A DNA stretch of 64,000 nucleotides from JBAZYK01 sp964582265 (GCA_964582265.1 CAZOQT010000001.1:14528-78527), one strand, 5' to 3'; positions 8,645-19,113 are shown, numbered from the stretch's first letter. Translations and numbers: made by a program. The notes: generated by a model from the sequence alone, not told the origin.

Positions 8645-11600
8645 ATGAAAACAAACAAAAACTTCCTACAGTTAAAAAATTGCATCCCAGGGACCGCAGA
8701 CAGCCTGCTTAAAAGGGCGGTGTTTGAGGGGGTCGGAGATGCCTTGTCTGCACTAGCAAAAACAGCACTGGAAAAAGGCAAAGAGTTGACCGAAAAAGTA
8801 CACGGTGAATTTGAAGCTTTAAAAGATTGGGATAAAATCAACGCTAAAGCCATGTTCGATACAGATTCTGAAACAGTTTTTAACAATCTTTCCGCAGATG
8901 CATACCCAAAGAATCCAGAGCTCCAAAAAAAATACGCTGCTGAGTTAAGAAAGGTAATTAAAGACAAAGCTGAAAATGATAATGACTATAGATCCCTTTC
9001 TAATCTTTGGGCTTATTATAGATCAAATGGAGCCAAAAAAGTTGTTATTGAGAATGGAATTATTAAATTTAAAAATAGCGAAGACAAAGAAATTCAAATC
9101 AAACATACCAGTATTCCAATTTATTTTAATCCATCAACAGAAAAAACTAAAAAGAACGAGCCAACAGTGCACGAATCAGATACTAAAGCAATGGGACTTT
9201 TTAAACCAGAAGAAGTAAAAGCTCTATTTGATGGCAAATTAGAGAATGGCGACGTATTAAAAATCCATCGTTATGAAGGTAAAAAAAATTATAAAGACTA
9301 CACTGTAATTTATAAAAACGACAATTTCTATTACTTTTTTGGAGATAAGAATTTAAATGGTGCAAAAGCTAATATATACAAAAATGATAAAATCACACTT
9401 ATTCCGAAAAAAGAGCGCCAAGAAAAGCTACCTCCACACGACCTTGAAATTGAAGGTAAATCTTATGAATTAATTGGTAAAGCTCCAAAAAATGAATCAG
9501 CCCGCAGTTTAGCAAAAAGAATATTTGACGGGATGAAACAGGAGACTAATTTAAGTGATGAGATGATTGCAGAAATTAAAGCCACAGGCATTTCTGAAGA
9601 AAAATATGCTGAACTACTAGACCAAGCTAAAAAGTCTGAAGCTGCAAAAGATTTTGATTTTTCACCAATCGTAAAGCCATTCAAAATTTTTGTTGCAGCA
9701 AATAGCGAACAAAAACAAAAAGAAAGTGCTGCTACAAAAGCTAAAACCGCAGCAGAACAAAAACAAGAAAAAGAAAGGGTAGATGCAACGCACATGACAA
9801 ACATTGAAGAAAACAACTGGAAAGAAATCAAACGTACCGTTAATCCTAGCCTTGGGCTTGCATTAACAAATAAGGATGCCTGGGATGACAACTGGCCAAA
9901 CATGGTAGGCACAGAAAAAATCAAGGATGTTCTTAGAACATATTTCAATGAACTTCCGGATGGAAAAATTAGAAACGCAACATTTGAATCAATTTACCCA
10001 GGAAGTATAGAAACTTTTGATCCACAGGATGTTGTAAAAGCTTTTGGCATAGATTTGAAAGGAAAACTTGAATATAAATTCCTAGGCATTATTCCAATTG
10101 CAGGTAAATTTGAATACAATGACCTTCTTGGGCTTTATAATAAATCAACTGGAAACACCCGAGATGTACTTGGAAACATAATTAAAGGAGTTGAAGCCCT
10201 CTGTGATGCTATCACTCAACTAAAACTTGAAGCAAAAAAACAGCCTAGCGCTAAAAAAATTGAATACAGTGGCGACACAAGAATTGATGATAGCAAAAAA
10301 CCAAGATTTTTAAGTGTAAGCAAACTAGATGCATTGCACCAAGAAGTTCCAGGTATGCCACTTAAAGAAGCCACAAAGATTTTTGGCAAATATAAAGTAT
10401 TTAAAGAGGCTGAAACTATCTTTGAAAAAATGGGTGTTAAAGAAAGTGCAAGGCTTTCTGATAAAGCAGAAAATTTACGATCTAATAAAACCAGTGACTT
10501 TAATTTCAATGTCAGATACAAAGGCAGAGATTTAACAGTCCGTCTGTGGAGAGAACATAATTTCACAGTCATAGAATTAGGCAATGGATTTGATAACGCT
10601 GACCTAAAACGTGTTAATACAGATTGGTTCACATTTGAACCAGATGAAACTAAAGCAGCAATCGATAAATTCTTAAGCAGTGGTGAATTACCACAAGCTT
10701 TGAACGATCTAAATGCAGCACCAAATGAAGCAGGCATCATTATTGATCCAAAGGTAGTTCAGGAGATTAATAGTAAAATGATCTATTCAGGAGGAGGCGC
10801 TAGACAAAAAATTGAACTAAATTCCGCTCAAGTAATGGAATTAATTGCTAGACTTTATAGCATCAAAGAGCTCAAAGACAGCATTCAAAAAGTTGTTGGG
10901 CAAAACAACTATATAATTACAAAATTGCCTGTAGGTTTAGATAAACAAAACTTGGATTTAAGCGTTATTCAATTAGCCTACGTAATAAAATATAAAGGCA
11001 AAATCAATGATGAAACTGCTAGCCTTGCTGAATCAGTGCAAGACAAAGCGCAAGATAAACTTGATGACCAAAAACGTTTAGCTAGAGTTATCAACACTGT
11101 TTTCCCTCCAAATGCAGGTGACGTGACCAAAAGAGGTAAAAAAATGGGAATGACAGAAATCACCGCAGGCGAAAGCAGAAGCGACTTGAGAGACATTTAT
11201 TATATCGGATTGGACGGGCAAGCAGCGAATGATATGTTTGATACAAGTGCCAGAAAACGTAGTCCAGAAGGCAAACTTGAAGAAAAAAACGTCATCGCTG
11301 AATTCCAAAAGCTTTATAAAAAAGGTCTTCAGTTTTTAGCAGCAAAGTCTAACCAGCCAGGAATTGGCCAATATTATCGAGACCTTGCGAAAGGACTAGA
11401 AAAAGGTAAATCTATTACAATCACAAATTTAGAAAAGATAGGCGCATGGGAAATTGAAATCATCCGCTTGGGACTTGTTCAAGACCAAATGGAAAAAGAA
11501 TCTAATCAGGAAGCAATCATAAGAGAACAAATAATAAAGCTGGCACCTGAGCTTGCTGAACAGGCTAAGAAACAAGGATTTAATTTCACTAAAGAAGAAA

Positions 11601-14539
11601 TTGCAGCAAGATTAAAACAATTCCCTGTAAGCATTTTACTTACAACTGGCTTAAAGGTAGATACAAGTACCGGAAAAGCAGTTGGAGGATCTGTTGGAGG
11701 CTATGCACCAATCATGCTTGGATCAATTGGAGATTTCGATTTTGTGGTAGCACCAGGTGGACAGAAAGATATTGGTAGTAAAAGTGGTTCACTTAGCCTT
11801 CAATTCGGAGCTGGATACCACGGAGATTTAAGTCATACAGTTACTTTTTTTGGAGGTGTGTCCGCAGGACCTGGACTGGGCTTATCAGAAGGCGGACCAG
11901 CTTTCTTACCTAGTGCAGTTGGTAGCGCAGGTCTAAAGTATAAAGTTGCCGAAGCTGGTGAAAAGAGAGATTACGATCATTATATTGGACATGAAGCTGG
12001 CGCAGGTGCCGCATACGCTGGCGGTGTTGTCCCAATCTTGAACGTTGCCCCAATTTTTTACGAATGGAAACTTGATGCTCAAAATAAATATAATAAAGAA
12101 TTACAGAAAACACTTGAAGATAAAAAAGTAGCTGATTTTATGAAAGAATTAGGAGAAGCAGGGACAGACGAGACAAAACTGGACACGCTTGCAATTAAAA
12201 TTAAAAATTCACCTGAACTTCAAGGAAAACTAAGTTTACCAGCCAATCCTAAAACACAAGATATTATCACAGCATTTGGCGATTATATTGCACAAATCAT
12301 CGAAGATTTTACCGACAATTTTGATTTACCGCTAATTACTGGAGGTAAAATCGAACCAAATGCAGCACTAGGAACAATCACAATAGTTGGCGCAGGAACA
12401 GGTAACGTCCCATTAGCAATGGTGAGCGCAGGAGCCTTTGTGGCTGACTTAACAGTCGGATTTTTAGCATCTTTAAACATCAACGTTAGAAAGAAAATCA
12501 CCATGGTTAGATCACAAACGACTTCCGATGAAACCATGGACACAGCAGCAGAAATAAGCCGTACAAAACAAATAGATGAAGCATTTGCCAACATTAAAAA
12601 GAGCTTTCCTCCAGAAGTACAGAAAAAAATCGAAGAATTACAAAAGCAAACATCGATTATTGGTGGAAAACAAAATTTGGATACACAAGGAAAAATTTAT
12701 ACCAGTGAAGCAAGTGGTAAGTTGCAAGACGTAATTTTAGGCCTTGGAATCGCAGAATATAACAAAATGCTAAAAGATAAAGGTATACAATTAATAGAAC
12801 AGACCGATCACAAAATTAAAGTAGAATTTACAGATCTATTAAACAAAGACAACGTTACTGTTTATGTTGGAGAAGGCATTGCCAGCTTAAATGGGAATGA
12901 AATTTATATTCAAGATCCGGCGGAACTCAGTAGTCTGTATGTTAACAAGTACACCCGCCAATACCCTTTCCAAACAAGACATGGCGCATCGAGAGAAACC
13001 GTGATTATGCTCAGCAATAACGCTTACTATAGCGCTCAAGAATTACCCAAAGCATTTACACTTACCAAATTTAGAGACGAAAATGAATGGAACATTACTG
13101 ATAACAGAGCTCAAGATAAGCAAAACAATGCTGAACCAAAAGCATACGAAAAGCCAAGCTTGGCAGAAATAGATAAGGAATATAACATAATGAGAGAAGC
13201 GCTTAATACACAATACGAAACGCTTGATTCAAAGACAGTAAAACAATATGCCGATGGAATTGGTTATGAAACTTTTAAAAATAACAAAGGTGAAACATTC
13301 CATTCAATCACAAATAGAGACGCACAAGAGAGCATTAATAAACCAGACTACACTAAAGAAAGACTTTTTAAATTTTTTGATGATTACGCTGACAGTCAAA
13401 AACCACCAGTAAGAAAACTCAATGGAAAAGAAAAAGAAGCTCTTTTGGTTCAATTATCAATTAAGCGTTATATAATACTTGCAAGAAATCCAAAAGCCTT
13501 TGAAGATGAACAAAGATGGGTAGAAGAACACGTGCTGAGACCAGTATTCTTCCAAAGAATAAAAGAGCTTAGAGCTAAAGGTGTGAAAATTGGCAAACCA
13601 GAACAAAGCTCTGAAATATTAGCTGTAGAATTAGCAAGCCAAGCAGTTGAGGATGTTTTAAAGAATATCACACCTGAACAATTAGAAACACCAGATCAAC
13701 TAGATGATTCAACTACTGCAGCAGTCGCCATTGGACGTGGTGGAAATGGACTCCATCATCTTCTAAATGCCTTAATTGATAAAGAGACAGAGCAAAAAAG
13801 CCCATATGGGTATGTAATTGCCAGAGACTATACAAAAGCTTTGAAAGATGAGTCAGATGATCGCCATGACCTTGCCTTAGTATTGCTAGAAGAAATGGCT
13901 AGCGTACCTGATGCCAACCATTTGGAAGAATTAAAAACAATGCCTCTTGCAAGAAGTCTTGCCTCAATTGAAGCTCTAGCCTTGATTGTTGGCATGGATA
14001 ATTACAAAGAAATCGTCAATTTCTACAAAGAAGGAAAAATACCTAATCCACCAAATGGCCTATACATGTTTAGAGACATCATCGCCAAAGTTCGCGAAGC
14101 AGAAAAATCAAATCAATGGGCTACAGTTGTGGAAGGGATTAACGGTAAAAAATACACAATCAAAATGAGAGCATATTTAAGAGCTGGAGTATTCAGCGAA
14201 TGTGCCAACTATTCTCCTTTATTTAAAGAAGAAGTATCAATAATGCCAACAGCAGAAATAAAACAATTGCTTGCAACAGAACAAGAAGGCAACACTACTG
14301 TGAAAGGCAAGAGACTAGCAACTTTTACGGGACTAGGCTTAAGCGCAAACCATTCAGTTGCATTGGGGACTGTGCCAACCCTACCAACTCCAGAAACCCC
14401 ACCAGGCAAACCGCCAAAATTGGTAATTCCAATTATAAATAAACCTTTGCCAAAACCGGGCACAGGTCTACACGGGAGCAAAGACGGTGAAATAAGGCCA
14501 GCTGACACAGGAAACGGTAGTGGAGCCGGTCTGGGTTAA
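8645..14539 (+). CDS. Giant unknown protein, 1964 aa
   Basis: I recognise no known family. No clear signal peptide is visible (the N-terminus is MKTNKNFLQLKNC...). Residues 68-161 resemble the 167-aa protein upstream. A Lys/Gln/Ala coiled stretch lies at about 350-380. The middle is mixed alpha/beta. Residues about 1005-1145 are Gly-rich with alternating small and hydrophobic residues (GGSVGGYAPIML, LSLQFGAGYHG, VTFFGGVSAGPGLGL, GAGAAYAGGVVPIL), a pattern seen in beta-barrel or beta-sheet membrane strands. A second hydrophobic stretch is at 1239-1281. The C-terminal 55 residues are Pro/Gly-rich, like a cell-wall-spanning or disordered tail. Surface location is inferred from the neighbours. 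Confidence 0.85.
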   Translation: MKTNKNFLQLKNCIPGTADSLLKRAVFEGVGDALSALAKTALEKGKELTEKVHGEFEALKDWDKINAKAMFDTDSETVFNNLSADAYPKNPELQKKYAAELRKVIKDKAENDNDYRSLSNLWAYYRSNGAKKVVIENGIIKFKNSEDKEIQIKHTSIPIYFNPSTEKTKKNEPTVHESDTKAMGLFKPEEVKALFDGKLENGDVLKIHRYEGKKNYKDYTVIYKNDNFYYFFGDKNLNGAKANIYKNDKITLIPKKERQEKLPPHDLEIEGKSYELIGKAPKNESARSLAKRIFDGMKQETNLSDEMIAEIKATGISEEKYAELLDQAKKSEAAKDFDFSPIVKPFKIFVAANSEQKQKESAATKAKTAAEQKQEKERVDATHMTNIEENNWKEIKRTVNPSLGLALTNKDAWDDNWPNMVGTEKIKDVLRTYFNELPDGKIRNATFESIYPGSIETFDPQDVVKAFGIDLKGKLEYKFLGIIPIAGKFEYNDLLGLYNKSTGNTRDVLGNIIKGVEALCDAITQLKLEAKKQPSAKKIEYSGDTRIDDSKKPRFLSVSKLDALHQEVPGMPLKEATKIFGKYKVFKEAETIFEKMGVKESARLSDKAENLRSNKTSDFNFNVRYKGRDLTVRLWREHNFTVIELGNGFDNADLKRVNTDWFTFEPDETKAAIDKFLSSGELPQALNDLNAAPNEAGIIIDPKVVQEINSKMIYSGGGARQKIELNSAQVMELIARLYSIKELKDSIQKVVGQNNYIITKLPVGLDKQNLDLSVIQLAYVIKYKGKINDETASLAESVQDKAQDKLDDQKRLARVINTVFPPNAGDVTKRGKKMGMTEITAGESRSDLRDIYYIGLDGQAANDMFDTSARKRSPEGKLEEKNVIAEFQKLYKKGLQFLAAKSNQPGIGQYYRDLAKGLEKGKSITITNLEKIGAWEIEIIRLGLVQDQMEKESNQEAIIREQIIKLAPELAEQAKKQGFNFTKEEIAARLKQFPVSILLTTGLKVDTSTGKAVGGSVGGYAPIMLGSIGDFDFVVAPGGQKDIGSKSGSLSLQFGAGYHGDLSHTVTFFGGVSAGPGLGLSEGGPAFLPSAVGSAGLKYKVAEAGEKRDYDHYIGHEAGAGAAYAGGVVPILNVAPIFYEWKLDAQNKYNKELQKTLEDKKVADFMKELGEAGTDETKLDTLAIKIKNSPELQGKLSLPANPKTQDIITAFGDYIAQIIEDFTDNFDLPLITGGKIEPNAALGTITIVGAGTGNVPLAMVSAGAFVADLTVGFLASLNINVRKKITMVRSQTTSDETMDTAAEISRTKQIDEAFANIKKSFPPEVQKKIEELQKQTSIIGGKQNLDTQGKIYTSEASGKLQDVILGLGIAEYNKMLKDKGIQLIEQTDHKIKVEFTDLLNKDNVTVYVGEGIASLNGNEIYIQDPAELSSLYVNKYTRQYPFQTRHGASRETVIMLSNNAYYSAQELPKAFTLTKFRDENEWNITDNRAQDKQNNAEPKAYEKPSLAEIDKEYNIMREALNTQYETLDSKTVKQYADGIGYETFKNNKGETFHSITNRDAQESINKPDYTKERLFKFFDDYADSQKPPVRKLNGKEKEALLVQLSIKRYIILARNPKAFEDEQRWVEEHVLRPVFFQRIKELRAKGVKIGKPEQSSEILAVELASQAVEDVLKNITPEQLETPDQLDDSTTAAVAIGRGGNGLHHLLNALIDKETEQKSPYGYVIARDYTKALKDESDDRHDLALVLLEEMASVPDANHLEELKTMPLARSLASIEALALIVGMDNYKEIVNFYKEGKIPNPPNGLYMFRDIIAKVREAEKSNQWATVVEGINGKKYTIKMRAYLRAGVFSECANYSPLFKEEVSIMPTAEIKQLLATEQEGNTTVKGKRLATFTGLGLSANHSVALGTVPTLPTPETPPGKPPKLVIPIINKPLPKPGTGLHGSKDGEIRPADTGNGSGAGLG

Positions 14540-14568
14540 TCAAAAAAATAAACTATTAATCTAATTAT

Positions 14569-14721
14569 ATGAAAAAACAAAAAGCAATTCTCATTTTCAT
14601 TCTAATAACATTAGCAATGATCATAGTAAGTATAAGCTTATCTACAAAAAAGACTGTGCAGGACGGACAAGTAAATGTATCCACTAATGGAATATACACA
14701 GGTAACCCTGGCCTTGAATAA
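14569..14721 (+). CDS. 50-aa single-pass membrane peptide
   Basis: A short ORF of 51 codons with its own ATG lies between the two giant genes, 29 bp after the first and 33 bp before the second. It encodes MKKQKA followed by about 18 hydrophobic residues (ILIFILITLAMIIVSISL), then a polar tail of about 26 residues ending in GNPGLE. This is a signal-anchor-like layout: a basic N-terminus, one membrane span and a short external tail. No lipobox Cys is present. It fits the same A-rich, Shine-Dalgarno-less leader style as its neighbours. It could be a small partner or anchor of the giant proteins; that is inference from position only. Confidence 0.6.
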   Translation: MKKQKAILIFILITLAMIIVSISLSTKKTVQDGQVNVSTNGIYTGNPGLE

Positions 14722-14754
14722 AAAAATAATTTAAAAACTTATAACTTTGTAAAT

Positions 14755-17700
14755 ATGTTCAAAACAAAAATAAAAATTTGGCTTATCCTTACTGCCTTCA
14801 TGAGTCTTGCAGTAAATGCATATCCTGTTTTCGCCACAGCGATATACAACCAAGATTGTACCTTGGGTGTATTTTCCTATGATATAGGCCCAAACTCTAA
14901 AGAATTTATCGACGATAAAAGTAATCAATATGACAAATACATTCAATATTTACCGAATGAATGTAAGAAACATTTGGATTACCCAGAGAAATCAGCTCAA
15001 GGCATGCCTTATCAACATCCCGATGTGCCTGTTTATAATGATAATCATGTACAATCACTTGCTGAATTAGATCATGTTAGGATGCCATGGGCTGAACATG
15101 AACATGCTTATTTCAATGGAAAAGACGCTACAAAAGAGGATTTTTATTACAAATCATTCCTCAAAAAATTCGAAATAGAAATTCAACCAGACGGAATAAA
15201 AAATTTGAATTTTGGCAATGGACAAAGCATAGACAATCTAAATTGTAATATTGAAACCCCTCTGGGATATCTTGGAAACGATCAAAACAAAATCAAAAAA
15301 ACAGTAGCAGATCTTCTAGATTGTTCGGGAACCGTCGACGATACGAATTTTTGGGGTGGCGTTAGCATCTCAAAAAAATACGCTACTTTAAAAAATGGTC
15401 AAAAAGGAATTATCGTTACCTGGGAATATGGGACAAAGGACATGTACAAAATGCCAGAAATTTTTGCAAATAACGGTAACGGAGGCGATGGAAAAGGGTT
15501 TAGAATTTACATAAAAAATGGTAATTCAACACAGGTCGATCTAAATAATTATCAAACCTTAACGTTGTCAGATCCATATCATCGTGATGCCCAATTCGGT
15601 GTACATTTTCTTACTAAAAACCAACCAAACGGAGCAAATATCTGGAGCGCAACAACAACTTCTAGAGCACTTATCGCAGATTTTGCCATGTACAAAAAAA
15701 ACTATCCACAAAACTTTCTAAAAGGTTGTGTAAGTAATGATGCAACAAATGCCGAAAGTGGATGGTGCCAAACATATCCAGACAATTATAAATCATATGA
15801 AAAATCACTTGTAAACAAAAACTTTTTCTACTGGTTCCCAATCGGCTCTGTAGGAACAATTTGGAAAACGCCGCTCGCCCCATCCCAACCCCTCGCCTGC
15901 ACCGGCCTTACACTTAACCCAAGTTCTTGGGTAGCCGGCAAGCCAACAACATTCACGGTAACTCCAACATTTTCGGACAATAAAAATCACAACCTGGACT
16001 ACGAGTGGAAAGCTTCTCACTGGTTTGGAGATAGCGAAAAATTCTTTGATGTTAATCTTAATCCAGAAAAAATACTTCCAATACCAGCTGCTGATAGTCT
16101 AGCCCCAAATGATAGCAAAATTTCACCAATACCAGCTGCTGACAGTTTAGCTCCAAACGACAACAAAATCTCACCAACTCCGGCCGCTGATTCAATAAAG
16201 CCAAATGTTAAAGATATAAAAATAGATAAAAAATTACCTATTAAAATCCCCGGTGGCGCAAACTTGCTTGGTGCAAATTTGCTGGCCGCCTTAGGAAATA
16301 ATCAAAACGCTGCGCAAAAACCTGCAAGTGAAAAGGCTGCAAATCTTGCCAGAACACCCGCGTTACCAACCGATTTACTTGGACTAGGATTTTTTACCGA
16401 CAATGCAAATACATTTGACTACGGGAACCCATATACGGACATAGACAACAATTCACAATTCGGCCCAGTTGATGACACCTCTACCTATTACACAGGCAGC
16501 AAAGGCCAAGTACCGGTTTTGATCACAGTCAAAGCGGTAAATCCAAGAGAGGCCATTGACTTAACAAAATGTCAGGCACAACTTGTTATTCCAGTTTTAC
16601 CAACTCCAGGAAAAGTTTGTAACAGCCTAAAGATTTATCGCAACGGCCAAGAATTCCCTGGCGCAATCAGCATTAATGACCCAGCAAATCCAACCGATAA
16701 ACTTACTTTAAAGGTTGATAAATCAGCAGGTCTTGACCTTGACTATACATGGGAAGCAAAATCAGGCAACACCACAACCGGTACTTTTAGCGGCGTTAAA
16801 GCCAAAGGTCCGGCAAATCCACTTACTTCAACAGACGAAACTGATCCAACTACTTATAAAGGTCCAAGTCAAAATGCGATCACCAAAGTTAAAGTTAATG
16901 CATATAACACTGCAGATAAGAGCAAAACTACACTTTGTTCAGATGAGTTCATTATGACTCCTCCGGGCATTACTCCAAACGTTTGTACCGCCTTGAATCT
17001 AACAGTAAACGGCACTCCGGTTAGCTCATTCAACAACTTCCAACCTGGTCAAAGCTATACTTTAGCCGTAAATCCGACTAATCAAAAAGCTCCAAATCCA
17101 AATCAGGTTAAATGGAATGAACAGGGAGATGGCACTCTTAAGCCAGTTGCAGGCTCCCCTGCCAGCTGCGCTGTGTCAAACGTTCCTGCCAATGGCAATA
17201 CACAATTCACCGCACCAGCAAATTGTAAATACATATACACTGCTGCTGCCGGCGGATCTGTATTTGCAGAAGTAGTTAACGATATTGACCCAAGCATTTC
17301 TGTACCAGATGTATGTAAAGCAAGCTTTACAGTACCTAGACCACCAGAAGAACAAGTTTGTCAAAATCTTACACTCATCCCACAAGGCAATAACAAATAT
17401 TGTGTAAGCACAAACCCAGGTGAATATGCCACACAAACAGTTTGGGGAACTTCAAACGGAGCAAACCTAACCACAACAGATAACGGCACTTGTGTAATCG
17501 CGCCTCCAACCGATAGCGGCTATACATTAACTGTTAACGTTCCTGGCCAATCAAATTGTCAGGCTCAAACTCCTATTGCTCCATTACCTCCACCACCTCC
17601 ACCAAGAATCGTAAAAGAAGTAATGAGTAATCAAATGGATGGCTTTAGAAAAGTTGTTTCAATTGCTCCATTAGACGTTGCACCACAAAACAACATTGTA

Positions 17701-19098
17701 CACTATCGTTTGACCTTTACTCCTGGCGCTGCAAACACTACTGCTACGATTACCGATCCAATTGCAAATGGGATTCAAGGCAAATTACTACCTGAAGGTT
17801 ATGGTCCAGGCGGAAAAATTGTTTACGCAAATAATTTAAATGTAAGCGTACCACCATGTCTAAACTCAACATCAAGCAACTGTTACACGGGTGACATTGG
17901 CAACTTTGCCGGACTTAAATTGGTTCGCGTAAATCAGCCAGTAACAATCACTTACGATGGTCGCATTATCAATTCCAAAATTAATGATGACAGTTGTCAG
18001 AACCTTGGTTACTGTGAAGAGTTCTTTGAAAACAGAGCAACAATTATTAATTCACAAGTTGAACGTGAATCAGATATTTACATATACAGACAAAACTTTG
18101 AAAGTAACGTTGTTCGTGTACAAATCTTCTGTCAGTACATTTTAAGTCGCGCCTCCGGTGATATTTTCTTGGAGACAGACTTGAACGCAGGAATCAATGT
18201 TTATCGTTGTTTCCCATACAAGAGCACAACCGGAACAATTACCACAATTATAACTACGCCACCAATCGTCCCAAAGACTGGTGCAGGTGAAATAGTTACT
18301 ATTGATCATGAAGTTTGCGCTCAAGGCACAACAGGAGAAATTGGCAAATTATATGGTCAAGGCGACAAAGACAGTAAAGGACTTTCCAGCCAAATTTGTG
18401 AAATCAAATTAGGTGGATCAGCCGGCCAACTAGCTACCAAAGAAACTTACACCAACAGTATCAAAGAAAATGTAAAACGTGTTGCTCGTTGGGAACCAAA
18501 CTTAGAAAAAAACGCAGGATCTTCAACTTCTGTAATTACATCAATCACAAATGCAGATCAACAATCAACAGGCATCAACCTTGATGGCGTCTACCATAAA
18601 AAAGGCGGAAATCTGTTTGTAGGCGGAGAAGGCAACTTTATGAAAGATGGCGATGGTGCCAAAACTTTCATTGTTGAAAATGGAGATCTGTACATTACAA
18701 AGGACATCAAGATTGGCGGATGTGAAAATTACTGTTCCCCACGTGAAACAGCAGCACTAGCCTTTGTAGTACTTAATGGTAACGTTTACATTGCACCAGA
18801 TGTAAAAGAAGTAGATGCTGTGATTTTCGTACAAGGCAATACCAATAATAAGGGCCAGGTTAAATCAGGCAGATACATTAACGGTAAAGCTACAGAAGAA
18901 GTTTCTTTAAAACAATTAGTGGTTAAAGGTTCAATTTACGGTGACATTAAACCTCTACTAAAGAAGCGCGTTTACGCTGGCGATCCAGCTTTGAACGAAG
19001 GTAGCATAGTTATCCGCACAGATGAAAGAATTTTCATCAACACTCCTCCAGGCTTGCAAGACTTGGTCGATGTAAAATCAGAGATTACTGCAAACTAA
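14755..19098 (+). CDS. Giant secreted protein, 1447 aa, with Ig-like and beta-helix-like regions
   Basis: A signal peptide is clear (FKTKIKIWLILTAFMSLAVNAYPVFATA, residues 2-29). Residues 30-380 are of unknown fold. Four modules of roughly 80-240 residues each start with a Cys-x-x-Leu motif: CTGL at 382, CNSL at 622, CTAL at 744 and CQNL at 869. Two of them carry a YxWEA/YEWKA core like PKD/Ig domains. A 16-residue repeat lies at about 442-484. A Pro-rich linker near 945 precedes a DUF11-like beta domain (about 950-1110). The C-terminal 170 residues read as repeating short beta-strands (GNLFVGGEG, GDLYITKDIKIGG, GNVYIAPDVK, GSIYGDIK), like a beta-helix. No LPXTG or C-terminal membrane anchor is present. 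Confidence 0.85.
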   Translation: MFKTKIKIWLILTAFMSLAVNAYPVFATAIYNQDCTLGVFSYDIGPNSKEFIDDKSNQYDKYIQYLPNECKKHLDYPEKSAQGMPYQHPDVPVYNDNHVQSLAELDHVRMPWAEHEHAYFNGKDATKEDFYYKSFLKKFEIEIQPDGIKNLNFGNGQSIDNLNCNIETPLGYLGNDQNKIKKTVADLLDCSGTVDDTNFWGGVSISKKYATLKNGQKGIIVTWEYGTKDMYKMPEIFANNGNGGDGKGFRIYIKNGNSTQVDLNNYQTLTLSDPYHRDAQFGVHFLTKNQPNGANIWSATTTSRALIADFAMYKKNYPQNFLKGCVSNDATNAESGWCQTYPDNYKSYEKSLVNKNFFYWFPIGSVGTIWKTPLAPSQPLACTGLTLNPSSWVAGKPTTFTVTPTFSDNKNHNLDYEWKASHWFGDSEKFFDVNLNPEKILPIPAADSLAPNDSKISPIPAADSLAPNDNKISPTPAADSIKPNVKDIKIDKKLPIKIPGGANLLGANLLAALGNNQNAAQKPASEKAANLARTPALPTDLLGLGFFTDNANTFDYGNPYTDIDNNSQFGPVDDTSTYYTGSKGQVPVLITVKAVNPREAIDLTKCQAQLVIPVLPTPGKVCNSLKIYRNGQEFPGAISINDPANPTDKLTLKVDKSAGLDLDYTWEAKSGNTTTGTFSGVKAKGPANPLTSTDETDPTTYKGPSQNAITKVKVNAYNTADKSKTTLCSDEFIMTPPGITPNVCTALNLTVNGTPVSSFNNFQPGQSYTLAVNPTNQKAPNPNQVKWNEQGDGTLKPVAGSPASCAVSNVPANGNTQFTAPANCKYIYTAAAGGSVFAEVVNDIDPSISVPDVCKASFTVPRPPEEQVCQNLTLIPQGNNKYCVSTNPGEYATQTVWGTSNGANLTTTDNGTCVIAPPTDSGYTLTVNVPGQSNCQAQTPIAPLPPPPPPRIVKEVMSNQMDGFRKVVSIAPLDVAPQNNIVHYRLTFTPGAANTTATITDPIANGIQGKLLPEGYGPGGKIVYANNLNVSVPPCLNSTSSNCYTGDIGNFAGLKLVRVNQPVTITYDGRIINSKINDDSCQNLGYCEEFFENRATIINSQVERESDIYIYRQNFESNVVRVQIFCQYILSRASGDIFLETDLNAGINVYRCFPYKSTTGTITTIITTPPIVPKTGAGEIVTIDHEVCAQGTTGEIGKLYGQGDKDSKGLSSQICEIKLGGSAGQLATKETYTNSIKENVKRVARWEPNLEKNAGSSTSVITSITNADQQSTGINLDGVYHKKGGNLFVGGEGNFMKDGDGAKTFIVENGDLYITKDIKIGGCENYCSPRETAALAFVVLNGNVYIAPDVKEVDAVIFVQGNTNNKGQVKSGRYINGKATEEVSLKQLVVKGSIYGDIKPLLKKRVYAGDPALNEGSIVIRTDERIFINTPPGLQDLVDVKSEITAN
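16078..16206 (+). repeat. 48-bp tandem repeat (2.7 copies) inside the 1447-aa gene
   Basis: Units lie at 16078-16125, 16126-16173 and 16174-16206 (partial). The encoded 16-residue unit is PIPAADSLAPNDSKIS, repeated with N for S at one position, then a diverged PTPAADSIKPN. The repeat keeps the reading frame and probably forms a flexible Pro/Ala/Ser linker between the first Ig-like module and the rest. Confidence 0.85.
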
Positions 19099-19113
19099 GC
19101 TCTTACATGGTTC

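Noticed and set aside
8530..8967. Minus-strand ORF at the start of the giant gene
   Set aside because: It has no family character, overlaps the 1964-aa frame and is explained as an antisense shadow.
10216..10740. 174-codon minus-strand ORF inside the giant gene
   Set aside because: Ser/Leu-rich antisense translation with no start context or known match; the plus frame is continuous over 5.9 kb.
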